A DNA stretch of 64,000 nucleotides, from assembly GCA_913064725.1 (NCBI GenBank), contig CAJYAI010000004.1, forward strand, positions 1 through 64,000. The letters are read 5' to 3'. Below the pieces are notes generated by a model that was not told where the DNA came from, ran no database searches, and worked only from the letters and a program-made list of their open reading frames with translations. The stretch's first letter is position 1. Each line of letters begins with the position of its first letter. Positions 36,565 through 46,067 of this stretch are shown here, one piece after another. Both the position numbers and the translations under genes were made by a program. The DNA comes from an uncultured Alteromonadaceae bacterium. Lineage in GTDB: Bacteria; Pseudomonadota; Gammaproteobacteria; Pseudomonadales; Halieaceae.

Positions 36565-39038
36565 CAAAGCTCTCGCAATACTTGAAGCGGTGGCACGGCT
36601 ACCACTTTTCGACAGGCAAACGTTCCCAGAACGCCAATGATGCCCCCGCCCAATGCAATACCTGTGGGCCACAGTAACCATTGCACTTGATACTTAAGAT
36701 CCAGCATTTGCGTTTGCAGCGCCCAACCTGCAGCTTCAGACCCTAAAATGGCAAGAACGCCCGCGAGCGCGCCCATGACAGCAAACTCAATGGCCACGGC
36801 GCCCAGTAGCGTGCTTCGGCTCGCACCTAACGCGCGTAAAATAGCGCTCTCGTGCAAGCGCTCATCAACACTGGCACTGACGCCGGCAATGAGCACCAGC
36901 GCCCCGGCGACCAGTATCACAAGCAGCACCAATTCAATCGCCTGGCTCACCTGATCTATGATGGTTTTAATTTCCTGAATAGCGACATCTAGCTCGATGA
37001 TGGTCAGCGTTGGCATCAGGGCCAACAATTCGCCAACGCGAGGCTTTTCACTCGGATCGAGGTAAAAACTTGTAAAGAGGGTGCTGGGGAAGCGCTGCAG
37101 TAAGCTATCTGGAAAAATGACGAAAAAGTTGGGCTGCATAGACTCCCAGTTAACCTCACGGATACTTGCCACCTCCACAACGAATTCATCTGCCGCGATT
37201 CTAAGGCTCAGCCGATCACCGACCTTGGCTCCAATGTCGTCAGCAAAACCATCCTCGAGGGAGATCAAAGCGTCTTCTGTGCCGGGCTCCCACCACGATC
37301 CCGACACAAGCTTATTGCCCTCGGGCAATGTGTCGGTCGATGTGAAATTAGCCTCTCTCTGCCGCGCCCCCTCCTCAAACTCATCCCAATTGGGCAATGG
37401 CTTATCGTTAACCGCCATAACTCGCCCCCTCGCCGCGGGATACAACTCACCCACCTCAATATCGCGTTGGGCGAAAAAGTCTAATAATGTCTGTTCCTCT
37501 GAAGAGGCGAGGTTTAATACAAAGTGGTTAGGGGTGCCTTCGGGGATTTGAAGACGCCATTGATCCAACAGACTTGTCCTGACAGCCGTGAGCACGAGTA
37601 GGAGCATGATTGCGATGCCAAAAATGACCACTTGGAACGCACTGGCATTGCCACGGCGCTGCATGCCGGCCAGTGCCAGACGCCAAATACTCCCCGCGCT
37701 ACTGCCGATTTGACGACTGCCCTTTAAGAGCAGCTGAGCCGCGCCGAATCCAAGACCCACAGTCAGCGCCACAGAGCCGAGCAGAGCGCCGGTAAGCTTC
37801 AGGTCTCCGCTGTACCACAACATCAAGAGCCCCAGTGATATTGCACCTAGGACAAGATCCGATGCACGAGTGGCATCAGCAATCGTTTCCTCGCGACGAA
37901 TAACCCTGAGCGGTGATACCGCACCCAGTCGAGCCAAAGGGGGCCACGCAAAAAAACCAATACAGACCAAGGCGGTGACTCCACCCGTAATGTAAGGCGA
38001 CCAGCCGGTAGCGGTGATTTCACCGGGCAGTTGATCTGCAAGTGCGTTAAACATGGCGCTCTGAGCCAACCAGCCGATGCCACTTCCGACGATGATTGCA
38101 ATGAGCCCAAGCCACGCGAGGCTGAACGCATATAGTTGTTGAATGGTATGCTTAGTCGCTCCCAAACTTTTCATTACGGCGACTTGATCGGTGTGACGCT
38201 CGCCAAAACGCCGAGCCGCCACCAAGATCGCAGCTGCGGCCAAGACGACGCCAAGACTTCCTGCAAGTAAGAGAAAACCCCGTGCACGATCCAAGGTAGC
38301 CCCAATGCCGGGTTGCGACTCATCAACGGTCAATACACGCTGCCCCTGCACGAGTTGTGGTTTTACCCAGTCATGAAAACGATCCAGTTGGTCAGAATCG
38401 CCTGCAACCAGCATTCTGTAAGTCACTCTGCTGCCCGGCTGAATGACCCCCGTGGCGTTAAGATCCACGGAATTCATTACCAAGCGTGGGCCGTAGCCAA
38501 AAAAGCCACTTGTCGAGTCAGGCTCGCTCAGGAGCGTTCCCGCTACGGTCAATGTGGCATCGCCAACATAAACGTCATCACCAATCGAAACTGACAACTG
38601 CTCTACCAGTCTAGGTGCCAAAAACACTCGGCCGGGCTCAGGCATGTCGGAAGATGGCTGGAGTGACCCCGTATCAATCGATAGCGCGCCCCGAAGTGGA
38701 TATGCTCCACCAACCGCTTTGACAGAAGCAAGAAACATCTCATCAGAGTCCGATATGACCATGGATGAAAAGGTGACTGTCTCGGCGCGCGCCAAACCTA
38801 AACTGTCCGCTTCATCAATCCAGGTTAACGGGACCAAACTTGCACTGGAGACCACTAAATCTGACGCCAAGAAGCTCGCTGATTCGCGTTCAAGATTTAA
38901 TTGAAGTCGATTGACAAATCCGCTTATCGCAACGACCACAGACACGGCTAATAGCAAGGCGCTGAACAGCACTCCCAACTCACCGCCGCGCCAATCGCGC
39001 AGTAGCAATCGAATTGAGCTGGTGATGGGTGACGTCAC
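36564..39038 (-). CDS. ybbP: ABC transporter permease, FtsX/MacB-like (YbbP)
   Basis: This large permease is thought to work with YbbA in extracting lipophilic cargo from the membrane; the true substrate is unknown. The 824-residue product has an N-terminal helix after the family phrase RLLLRDWRGGELGVLFSALLL (given in part), a periplasmic domain, a first FtsX domain (about 265-390), a second periplasmic domain and a C-terminal FtsX domain (about 690-820) with ASVDERLHESAILRALGASR. The start is a GTG overlapping the ybbA stop (GTGA); a longer frame from 39086 is rejected. Confidence 0.9.
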   Translation of the reverse strand: MTSPITSSIRLLLRDWRGGELGVLFSALLLAVSVVVAISGFVNRLQLNLERESASFLASDLVVSSASLVPLTWIDEADSLGLARAETVTFSSMVISDSDEMFLASVKAVGGAYPLRGALSIDTGSLQPSSDMPEPGRVFLAPRLVEQLSVSIGDDVYVGDATLTVAGTLLSEPDSTSGFFGYGPRLVMNSVDLNATGVIQPGSRVTYRMLVAGDSDQLDRFHDWVKPQLVQGQRVLTVDESQPGIGATLDRARGFLLLAGSLGVVLAAAAILVAARRFGERHTDQVAVMKSLGATKHTIQQLYAFSLAWLGLIAIIVGSGIGWLAQSAMFNALADQLPGEITATGWSPYITGGVTALVCIGFFAWPPLARLGAVSPLRVIRREETIADATRASDLVLGAISLGLLMLWYSGDLKLTGALLGSVALTVGLGFGAAQLLLKGSRQIGSSAGSIWRLALAGMQRRGNASAFQVVIFGIAIMLLLVLTAVRTSLLDQWRLQIPEGTPNHFVLNLASSEEQTLLDFFAQRDIEVGELYPAARGRVMAVNDKPLPNWDEFEEGARQREANFTSTDTLPEGNKLVSGSWWEPGTEDALISLEDGFADDIGAKVGDRLSLRIAADEFVVEVASIREVNWESMQPNFFVIFPDSLLQRFPSTLFTSFYLDPSEKPRVGELLALMPTLTIIELDVAIQEIKTIIDQVSQAIELVLLVILVAGALVLIAGVSASVDERLHESAILRALGASRSTLLGAVAIEFAVMGALAGVLAILGSEAAGWALQTQMLDLKYQVQWLLWPTGIALGGGIIGVLGTFACRKVVAVPPLQVLREL

Positions 39039-39700
39039 AGTGCTTCTTCTAGTCGGCCTGCCGACATACTGAATTTGCGTTGGCAACGATCGGCAAGATC
39101 TGTGTCATGAGTCACCAGCACCAGGGTCGTGCCTTCCTCAATGTTCAGATCAAACAATAGCCTCACGACATTGGCACCCGTCACCGTATCGAGGTTCCCC
39201 GTAGGCTCATCAGCAAACAAAATAACTGGCGCCGAGGCAAAGGCACGCGCTATAGCGACGCGCTGCTGCTCGCCGCCCGACAGCGTCCGAGGGTAATGAT
39301 GCAGGCGCTCTCCCAGCCCCACTCTGGCGAGAAAACCCTCGGACTTTTCTCGCGCACCCTGTGTACCGGCCAGCTCAAGCGGCAACATCACGTTTTCAAG
39401 TGCTGTGAGCGCCGGGAGCAATTGGAAATTTTGAAAGACAAAGCCTACTTTTTCGCTGCGCAGGGTGGCACGCTGATCCTCATCGAGGTCAACGATATTG
39501 ATATCATCGAGGTAAATATCGCCCGCAGTGGGCGAATCGAGTCCCGCCAGCAACCCTAGCAATGTAGACTTGCCAGATCCGGAGGCGCCTACAATGGCGG
39601 CAGTCTCTCCCTGCTTGATTTCCAAATCGATCCCTCGCAGGATTTCAAGCTCGGACGAAGCCGTGCCAACTCGTTTACTCAGCTGGGATGTTTTGATCAT
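39035..39700 (-). CDS. ybbA: ABC transporter ATP-binding protein YbbA
   Basis: This is the ATPase partner of YbbP, in the LolD/MacB class. The 221 residues carry Walker A (VGASGSGKSTLLGLLAG), Q-loop (VFQNFQLLPALTALENV), signature (LSGGEQQRVAIARA) and Walker B (ILFADEPTGNLD). Its ATG (39698-39700) lies within CATG shared with the oppositely directed tesA start, so each gene's promoter and ribosome site must sit inside the other gene. GAGG lies about 9 nt upstream of its start. Confidence 0.95.
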   Translation of the reverse strand: MIKTSQLSKRVGTASSELEILRGIDLEIKQGETAAIVGASGSGKSTLLGLLAGLDSPTAGDIYLDDINIVDLDEDQRATLRSEKVGFVFQNFQLLPALTALENVMLPLELAGTQGAREKSEGFLARVGLGERLHHYPRTLSGGEQQRVAIARAFASAPVILFADEPTGNLDTVTGANVVRLLFDLNIEEGTTLVLVTHDTDLADRCQRKFSMSAGRLEEAL

Positions 39701-40358
39701 GCGTTACTACCTCTGGCATCACTTACGACAGCGTCTCTGCGCTGGACTTGTCTTGCTACTACTTACCCTTTCACATCAGTCTGCAGCCGCGTCCGGTCCC
39801 AGTATATTGGTTTTGGGCGACAGCTTGAGTGCAGCATACGGCATGGACATGGAGCAAGGCTGGGTCAATTTGCTTGAACAACGCCTCAAGATTAAGGCGC
39901 CCAATGCGAAGGTGATTAATGCCAGCATATCGGGGGAAACAACCGGTGGCGGTGCTGCGAGACTAGCCGGATTGCTCGACAAATACGAACCCAGCGTTGT
40001 GATTATTGAGCTTGGCGGCAATGACGGACTTCGGGCGTATCCGATAAAACAGATGCGGCGCAATCTGAAAACCATGACCGACGCCGCTTTAAACACCAAT
40101 AGCAAAGTGCTTCTGCTGGCTGCCGAAGCCCCGCCCAACTTAGGGCGCCGATACACTGCCCTTTTCCGTGAGAGTTATACTCAGCTCGCGCAGAACGAGG
40201 CCGTTATGTCGTTACCCTTTATCGTAGAGCATATCTTTTTGTCAGATGAACTGATGCAAGCGGACGCCACTCATCCCAATGCCAAAGCACAACCGCTGCT
40301 ACTGGATGTGGTGTGGCCGTCTTTACTTACGTTGTTGGGAAATAGTATCGATGAGTGA
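39699..40358 (+). CDS. tesA: Multifunctional acyl-CoA thioesterase / esterase TesA
   Basis: This periplasmic SGNH/GDSL hydrolase cleaves acyl-CoA, esters and lysophospholipids. The 219 residues have a signal peptide (about 1-30, hydrophobic LVLLLLTLS, ending near SAAAS) and the SGNH blocks: VLGDSLSAAYGMD (nucleophile Ser), NASISGETTGGG, ELGGNDGLRAYP and DATHPNAKAQP (Asp and His). The ATG at 39699-39701 shares bases with the ybbA start. Its end overlaps the channel gene by 8 nt. The tesA/ybbA/ybbP arrangement is also found in E. coli. Confidence 0.94.
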   Translation: MRYYLWHHLRQRLCAGLVLLLLTLSHQSAAASGPSILVLGDSLSAAYGMDMEQGWVNLLEQRLKIKAPNAKVINASISGETTGGGAARLAGLLDKYEPSVVIIELGGNDGLRAYPIKQMRRNLKTMTDAALNTNSKVLLLAAEAPPNLGRRYTALFRESYTQLAQNEAVMSLPFIVEHIFLSDELMQADATHPNAKAQPLLLDVVWPSLLTLLGNSIDE

Positions 40359-41214
40359 GGCAAGGCCGCTACGCGACACCCTTGAAACCGTGATTTTCGG
40401 CACCGAAACACGCGGGGGCAACCTGTTTGATGTGGCGCTTCTGATCACCATATTAGCCAGTGTCGCTGTCGTTATGCTCGACTCCGTGAATGCCTATCAC
40501 GAACTCTACGGTCCGCTTTTTCGCATTCTCGAAATCACCTTTACCCTCGTATTTACACTCGAATATCTGACCCGACTTTGGTGTGTTCGCAACCCCATGG
40601 CCTATGCCATTAGTTTCTGGGGAGTCATTGATTTACTGGCCATCCTACCGACATTTCTGACCCTGTTCGTCCCGGAAGCCTCCTCTCTCATGGTTATCCG
40701 CCTGCTGCGTGTACTGCGGGTCTTTCGAATCCTGCACTTGTTTGAACTCCACGAAGAGTACATTGAAATCATTGGTGTACTGCGAGCTACATCCAGATCA
40801 ATCCTAGTGTTTTTCTCCCTCGTGATGGTCACCGTCGTCGTATTCGGTTGTCTCTTATACGTCATCGATGGCCCTGAGCACGGTTTTGTCAGCATTCCGA
40901 TGAGTATCTATTGGGCCATCGTTACCATTACGACGGTCGGTTATGGTGACGTCGTGCCAGGCACCCCCATGGGGCGATTTGTTGCCTCAATTGGTATTTT
41001 GGTCGGTTATTCGATTCTAGCCGTGCCGACAGCGATCATAACCAGTAAACTATGGGAACGATTAGGGTCAAGACGAGCCGCACAAACCCTCGCGTGGAAC
41101 TGCCAAGTATGTGCTGGTGCGGACCACGCACTGGATGCGGCATTTTGCAAACACTGTGGCGCCGAAATGGACATTCCAGATGAAATTCGCGCACCAAGGC
41201 CAACGCTGCCGTGA
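40351..41214 (+). CDS. Voltage-gated potassium channel-like protein with C-terminal zinc ribbon
   Basis: This 287-residue membrane protein has six helices of the Kv type. S4 carries regularly spaced arginines ([16 protein letters not shown], about 135-150), and the selectivity filter is [13 protein letters not shown] (about 195). Instead of a RCK domain, the short tail ends in a four-cysteine ribbon, [20 protein letters not shown] (about 250-270). Function is potassium flux, possibly gated by voltage. The start was chosen at 40351 because it overlaps the tesA stop by 8 nt; the upstream extension lies inside tesA. It overlaps ygiQ by 4 nt. Confidence 0.9.
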   Translation: MSEARPLRDTLETVIFGTETRGGNLFDVALLITILASVAVVMLDSVNAYHELYGPLFRILEITFTLVFTLEYLTRLWCVRNPMAYAISFWGVIDLLAILPTFLTLFVPEASSLMVIRLLRVLRVFRILHLFELHEEYIEIIGVLRATSRSILVFFSLVMVTVVVFGCLLYVIDGPEHGFVSIPMSIYWAIVTITTVGYGDVVPGTPMGRFVASIGILVGYSILAVPTAIITSKLWERLGSRRAAQTLAWNCQVCAGADHALDAAFCKHCGAEMDIPDEIRAPRPTLP

Positions 41215-43313
41215 CTAAAAATCCAACCGACATTTTTTCCCATCGGAAGTACTGGGCAGAGTGCTTTGGGCCTGCACCATGGCTGCCCATGTCACGTGCC
41301 GAAATGGACGAGCTCGGCTGGGATAGCTGCGACATCATCATTGTTACCGGAGATGCCTACGTCGATCATCCGAGCTTCGGTATGGCCGTCATCGGGCGGG
41401 TGCTAGAGGGACAAGGTTTTCGGGTCGGCATCATATCCCAGCCTGACTGGCGCAGTGTTGATCCCTTCCGGGAGCTGGGAAAGCCGAATCTGTTCTTTGG
41501 CATAGCCGCTGGCAATATGGACTCCATGATCAACCATTACACGGCTGATCGAAAACGACGAAATGATGACGCCTACACCGCCGGCGATTTAGCGGGAAAA
41601 CGCCCTGATCGTGCGGTAACTGTCTACAGTCAGCGCGCCAGAGAAGCGTATCGCGACGTACCTGTGGTCATAGGCGGCATTGAGGCCAGCCTTCGTCGCA
41701 TGGCGCATTATGATTACTGGAGCGACACCGTAAGGCGCTCTGTCCTCGTAGACAGCAAGGCCGATATATTGCTCTACGGCAACGCTGAGCGAGCGATTAT
41801 CGATCTCGCCCACGGTCTCGCCAATGGCAAAACGATAGACCAACTCAAGCATTTGAGAGGGACCGCCTTTCTTGTTACCGAGGTCTTGCCCGGCTATCGC
41901 CTCATTGACTCTTCATCAGTCGATCAGCCTGGCAAAGTAGAACCGCACCTCAATCCTTACGAGGGTATGGAGCCCGAGGTTTGTGACAATGAGTCGGCAA
42001 AATCGGAACCACCGATTGAGATTGTTGCGGCGCCGGTAACGCTGCAGGCCAGCAGCAATCCGAACAAAGATGTGATCAGATTACCCAGCTATGAACGCGT
42101 CAAGGACGATCCGGTGTTGTATGCGCACGCCGCTCGAGTCATGCACAAGGAGACCAACCCGCATAACGCGCTGGCGCTGATACAAGCGCACGGAGATCGT
42201 GAGGTTTGGTTCAACCCTCCCCCTATCCCCCTGTCCACGCCCGAGCTCGATTGGGTTTTTGAGCAACCCTATCAACGCCGACCTCATCCGATTTATGGCG
42301 AGGCAAAAATTCCGGCGCTGGAGATGATCCAGCACTCCGTCAATATCATGCGCGGCTGCTTTGGCGGCTGCACGTTTTGCTCCATTACGGAGCATGAAGG
42401 TCGCATCATCCAGAACCGCTCCGAAGACTCCATCGTGCGTGAAATTGAGAAGATTAGAGATACCAGTCCCAGTTTTACGGGCGTTATTTCGGATCTTGGC
42501 GGTCCTACCGCCAATATGTGGCGCTTGGCATGCAAGAGCGAGGAGATCGAAGCAAAGTGTCGCAAACTGAGCTGCGTCTTCCCTGGCATTTGCAAAAATT
42601 TAAATACCGATCAAACACCGCTCGTACATCTTTATCGCAGGGCACGAGCCATACCTGGCATCAAAAAAGTGTTAATCGCCTCTGGTCTGCGTTATGACAT
42701 TGCCGTCGAGACACCCGAATACGTCAAAGAACTGGTAACGCACCACGTTGGGGGATATCTGAAAATTGCCCCCGAACATACCGAGGACGGCCCGCTCGAT
42801 CAGATGATGAAGCCGGGCATTGGAACCTATGACAAATTCAAGCAGCTGTTTGATACCTACACCAAAGCCGCCGGTAAAAAGCAGTACTTAATTCCCTATT
42901 TTATCGCGGCGCACCCCGGCACCACCGATAACGACATGGTTAATCTAGCGCTGTGGCTAAAACGCAATAAGTTTAGAGCCGATCAGGTGCAGACGTTCTA
43001 TCCCTCGCCCATGGCGCTCGCCACAGCGATGTATCACAGCGAGAAGAATCCGCTGAAAAAAGTTAGTCGCGAGTCTACGCAGGTCCCTGCAGTGCGGAGT
43101 ATTAAACAACGCCGTCTTCACAAAGCGTTTCTGCGCTACCACGACCCTGATAATTGGCCCGCACTGCGTGATGCGCTCAAGAAAATAGGCCGTCGCGACC
43201 TCATTGGCAATGGACCGATGCACCTTGTGCCGTCCCGACAACCACCCAAACGGCATCGTCTTGTAAAGGATGGGCGAGGAACAACGCCTTTCAGGACCAA
43301 ACACACCCGGTAA
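41211..43313 (+). CDS. ygiQ: YgiQ family radical SAM protein
   Basis: This is a 700-residue radical S-adenosylmethionine protein of unknown reaction. The N-terminal domain (about 1-300) carries the phrases [19 protein letters not shown] (given in part) and [19 protein letters not shown]. The radical SAM core follows with [19 protein letters not shown] (CxxxCxxC, about 385), and the C-terminal part contains the YgiQ signature [19 protein letters not shown]. It starts at GTG overlapping the channel stop (GTGA), so three genes with no obvious common role are coupled. Confidence 0.95.
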   Translation: MTKNPTDIFSHRKYWAECFGPAPWLPMSRAEMDELGWDSCDIIIVTGDAYVDHPSFGMAVIGRVLEGQGFRVGIISQPDWRSVDPFRELGKPNLFFGIAAGNMDSMINHYTADRKRRNDDAYTAGDLAGKRPDRAVTVYSQRAREAYRDVPVVIGGIEASLRRMAHYDYWSDTVRRSVLVDSKADILLYGNAERAIIDLAHGLANGKTIDQLKHLRGTAFLVTEVLPGYRLIDSSSVDQPGKVEPHLNPYEGMEPEVCDNESAKSEPPIEIVAAPVTLQASSNPNKDVIRLPSYERVKDDPVLYAHAARVMHKETNPHNALALIQAHGDREVWFNPPPIPLSTPELDWVFEQPYQRRPHPIYGEAKIPALEMIQHSVNIMRGCFGGCTFCSITEHEGRIIQNRSEDSIVREIEKIRDTSPSFTGVISDLGGPTANMWRLACKSEEIEAKCRKLSCVFPGICKNLNTDQTPLVHLYRRARAIPGIKKVLIASGLRYDIAVETPEYVKELVTHHVGGYLKIAPEHTEDGPLDQMMKPGIGTYDKFKQLFDTYTKAAGKKQYLIPYFIAAHPGTTDNDMVNLALWLKRNKFRADQVQTFYPSPMALATAMYHSEKNPLKKVSRESTQVPAVRSIKQRRLHKAFLRYHDPDNWPALRDALKKIGRRDLIGNGPMHLVPSRQPPKRHRLVKDGRGTTPFRTKHTR

Positions 43314-43436
43314 GTTTGACTGCAATCCGGCGGAACAAGGCTTTGCAGCGCGCAAAAATACTGCTACGGTCCGAGACATAACGATAAGTATTTATAGTGG
43401 CACCACGAACAACAATCACAATAGATAGGGATACCT

Positions 43437-46052
43437 ATGAAATTTATACACACGTCATTGAGTCTTGCGGTTTTCGCCGTTTTGAGTGCACCCTCACTCG
43501 CGCAACAAGCCATGGAGGAAGTCGTAGTCACGTCAACCAAGCGCGCTGAATCAATTCAAGATGTTCCATTGTCTGTCAGCGTGATCAGCGGGGAACTTAT
43601 GGAGCGCGCAGAGGTCCGAGATTTGCTCGATCTGCAATCGCTTGTACCCTCACTGCGAGTGCCGCAGTTCCAAAACTCAACACAGACAAACTTTGTCATC
43701 AGGGGATTTGGTAACGGTGCTAACAACCCAGGCATCGAGCCCTCGGTAGCGGTCTTTATTGACGGTGTGTATCGAAGCCGCTCATTGGCACGAATATCTG
43801 ATCTGCCCAATATTCAGCAAATCGAGGTGCTTCGAGGCCCACAAAGCACGCTTTATGGTAAAAATGCGTCTGCCGGTGTGATCTCCGTCACGACGTCTCA
43901 GCCCGAGTTCGAGCAACGCGGCAACCTAGAGTTCGGCATCGGCAATATGGGCCAGAAATCGACGCGAGGCTATATCACAGGCCCCTTGTCTGAAACGGTA
44001 GCCTACAGCCTTGGCGGCAGCCTACTCCAGCGAGACGGGTATTTTGATAACCCGGTCAATGGAAATGCGCAGAACGAGCGAGACCGTTGGACACTGCGCG
44101 GTGAATTATTGGTCACGCCAAGCGAAGACACAGAACTGCGGGTGATCTACGATTACGACGAGCTAGATGAGGTCTGCTGTGGCACCGCCAACCTTATCGA
44201 TGGGCCAGCTGGTGCGGCTCTTGCGGCGCTGTCGACAATCCCCGGTACCGCGTATGACTCTGAAGCGCCCTTCTCGTTTAGAACCTATGGCAACTTAGAC
44301 CCCATAAATCGCTCTGAAAACTCGGGTTTAACGATCGATTTTCGCACCATGTGGGGTGGCGTCGACGTCAGGTCTATCACGGGATACCGTGATTCGTACT
44401 CTGATCAGCCTCAGGCCGATATTGACTACTCAGCGGCCGACGCTATTGGTAATCAGGTCTACAGTACAGACATCCAGACCTTCACGCAGGAATTCCGCCT
44501 TAGCGGCGAAACTGAGAACATGGACTGGCTGATTGGTGGCTTTTACTTTGACGAGAGCATCGATTTCGTCAGTGCTATTGATTTTGGCAGCCAATGGCGA
44601 AATTACGCCAATATTCTGGTCGCCGGCACGCCGGCCGGTGGCGAAGCCATCACAGGTAGTCTAGAAGCCTTGCTCGGTTATGCGCCGGGCACTTTCTTTG
44701 CTCCAGGCACCGGTGTGCAAGAGACTGCGACACAGGAAAACGAGACATACTCGTTTTTTGGGCAAATGACCTACGCACTGTCAGACAAAACTGATGTCAC
44801 AGTGGGGATGAACTTCCTCGACGATGACAAGGCGATCACGCTTAATCAGGAAAATACTGACATTTTCGCCCAACTCCAATTAGATGGTGCTGATGGGGCT
44901 ACTGCCTTGACCAATGCGGGCTTCCTTGGGGCCTTCCCAGGCGCGTTTGCGGGTACCTTCGGTCTGCCCTACACGCCCGAAAACGTTGCACTCGTCAGCT
45001 CTAGTGCCGCGGGTGCGGCTGGCCTTGCAGGGCTTCAAGCAGGCGTTCTCGCACAAGTGGCAGGAGCCGTTGCGGCATCTGATCTCTCGGATCCTGCACA
45101 GAACCCCTTTGTCGGTCTTCAGGCGCTACAGTTCTTGCCACCGATGTTAGGCATCCCAAACCCAGCACAACCGGGCACGTCGAACGACGAAAAAATCACC
45201 TACACCGTAAGCTTGTCACATGCGTTTAGTGACAACCTCAACGCCTACGCGACCTATGCAACGGGTTACAAGGCGACGAGCTGGAACCTCTCACGCGATA
45301 CGCGCCCCACTGCTGGCGAATACAATGCCTTAGTCGCGGCGGGTGAGCCGTTGCCAAACAACCTCACTTTAGGCACACGCCTTGCGGGGCCTGAGGAGTC
45401 GGAAGTGATAGAGCTAGGTGTGAAGTACGACACCAGCTGGGGTTATATCAACGCGGCCATTTTTGATCAAACCATTGAAGGTTTCCAATCGAACGCATTT
45501 ACTGGTGCTGGCTTCAATCTAACCAATGCCGGTAAGCAGTCGGTGGACGGGTTTGAGGTGGATATGATGGTCCGTCCAACCGATAATCTGTCTATCGCGC
45601 TGTCAGCTACAGTGCTTGATCCTTTGTACGACGATTTCCAAGGCGCCGTGCTTAATGGTGCGCCTGCTGACTTCAGCGGGCTTCAGCCAGCCGGCATTCA
45701 CGAGCTGAGTTTCAGCGCCGTTGCTACCTATGACTTCACTGTCGGCGGTTGGGATGGTTTCGTTCAGGCTGATTATCAACACGACAGCGAAGTTGATATT
45801 AACGACGGTGGTGACCTATCGCTCATTAACCAACAGCTTGAAGCGCTCGGTAGTCGCAAGCGCGAAGTTAATATGTTCAACGCGAGTATAGGCTTCAAAA
45901 AGAACGATTGGCAGATTAGGTTGTGGGGGCGTAACTTGACTGATGATCAATGGTTAATTACGTGGTTCCCGTCGGTCGCTCAAACGGGTAGTGTTTCAGG
46001 CTATCCAAACCAACCCCGTACTGTTGGCGCGACAATACGCCGCAACTTCTGA
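43437..46052 (+). CDS. TonB-dependent outer membrane receptor
   Basis: This 871-residue exported beta-barrel imports a substrate I cannot identify. It has a signal peptide (MKFIHTSLSLAVFAVLSAPS-LA), a TonB-box-like EEVVVTSTKR just after it, a plug domain (about 45-160) with VAVFIDGVYRSRS and QIEVLRGPQSTLYGKNASAGVI (given in part), and a long barrel ending in aromatic Phe (RTVGATIRRNF). A Gly/Ala-rich insertion (about 395-580) enlarges the barrel loops. It has AGGGA upstream and stands alone, with no ABC or enzyme partner, in the style common to marine Gammaproteobacteria. The 123-nt leader shows no riboswitch that I recognise. Confidence 0.9.
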   Translation: MKFIHTSLSLAVFAVLSAPSLAQQAMEEVVVTSTKRAESIQDVPLSVSVISGELMERAEVRDLLDLQSLVPSLRVPQFQNSTQTNFVIRGFGNGANNPGIEPSVAVFIDGVYRSRSLARISDLPNIQQIEVLRGPQSTLYGKNASAGVISVTTSQPEFEQRGNLEFGIGNMGQKSTRGYITGPLSETVAYSLGGSLLQRDGYFDNPVNGNAQNERDRWTLRGELLVTPSEDTELRVIYDYDELDEVCCGTANLIDGPAGAALAALSTIPGTAYDSEAPFSFRTYGNLDPINRSENSGLTIDFRTMWGGVDVRSITGYRDSYSDQPQADIDYSAADAIGNQVYSTDIQTFTQEFRLSGETENMDWLIGGFYFDESIDFVSAIDFGSQWRNYANILVAGTPAGGEAITGSLEALLGYAPGTFFAPGTGVQETATQENETYSFFGQMTYALSDKTDVTVGMNFLDDDKAITLNQENTDIFAQLQLDGADGATALTNAGFLGAFPGAFAGTFGLPYTPENVALVSSSAAGAAGLAGLQAGVLAQVAGAVAASDLSDPAQNPFVGLQALQFLPPMLGIPNPAQPGTSNDEKITYTVSLSHAFSDNLNAYATYATGYKATSWNLSRDTRPTAGEYNALVAAGEPLPNNLTLGTRLAGPEESEVIELGVKYDTSWGYINAAIFDQTIEGFQSNAFTGAGFNLTNAGKQSVDGFEVDMMVRPTDNLSIALSATVLDPLYDDFQGAVLNGAPADFSGLQPAGIHELSFSAVATYDFTVGGWDGFVQADYQHDSEVDINDGGDLSLINQQLEALGSRKREVNMFNASIGFKKNDWQIRLWGRNLTDDQWLITWFPSVAQTGSVSGYPNQPRTVGATIRRNF

Positions 46053-46067
46053 GCAATATCAAGGTGC

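Noticed and set aside
37081-37551. 156-codon plus-strand frame inside ybbP
   Set aside because: Antisense shadow; Ser-rich composition arises from the complementary strand.
43314-43436. Riboswitch before the TonB receptor gene
   Set aside because: I looked for a cobalamin-type leader, but the 123 nt are too short and lack the B12-box sequence; only a weak CTGCAA/TTGCAG pairing is seen.
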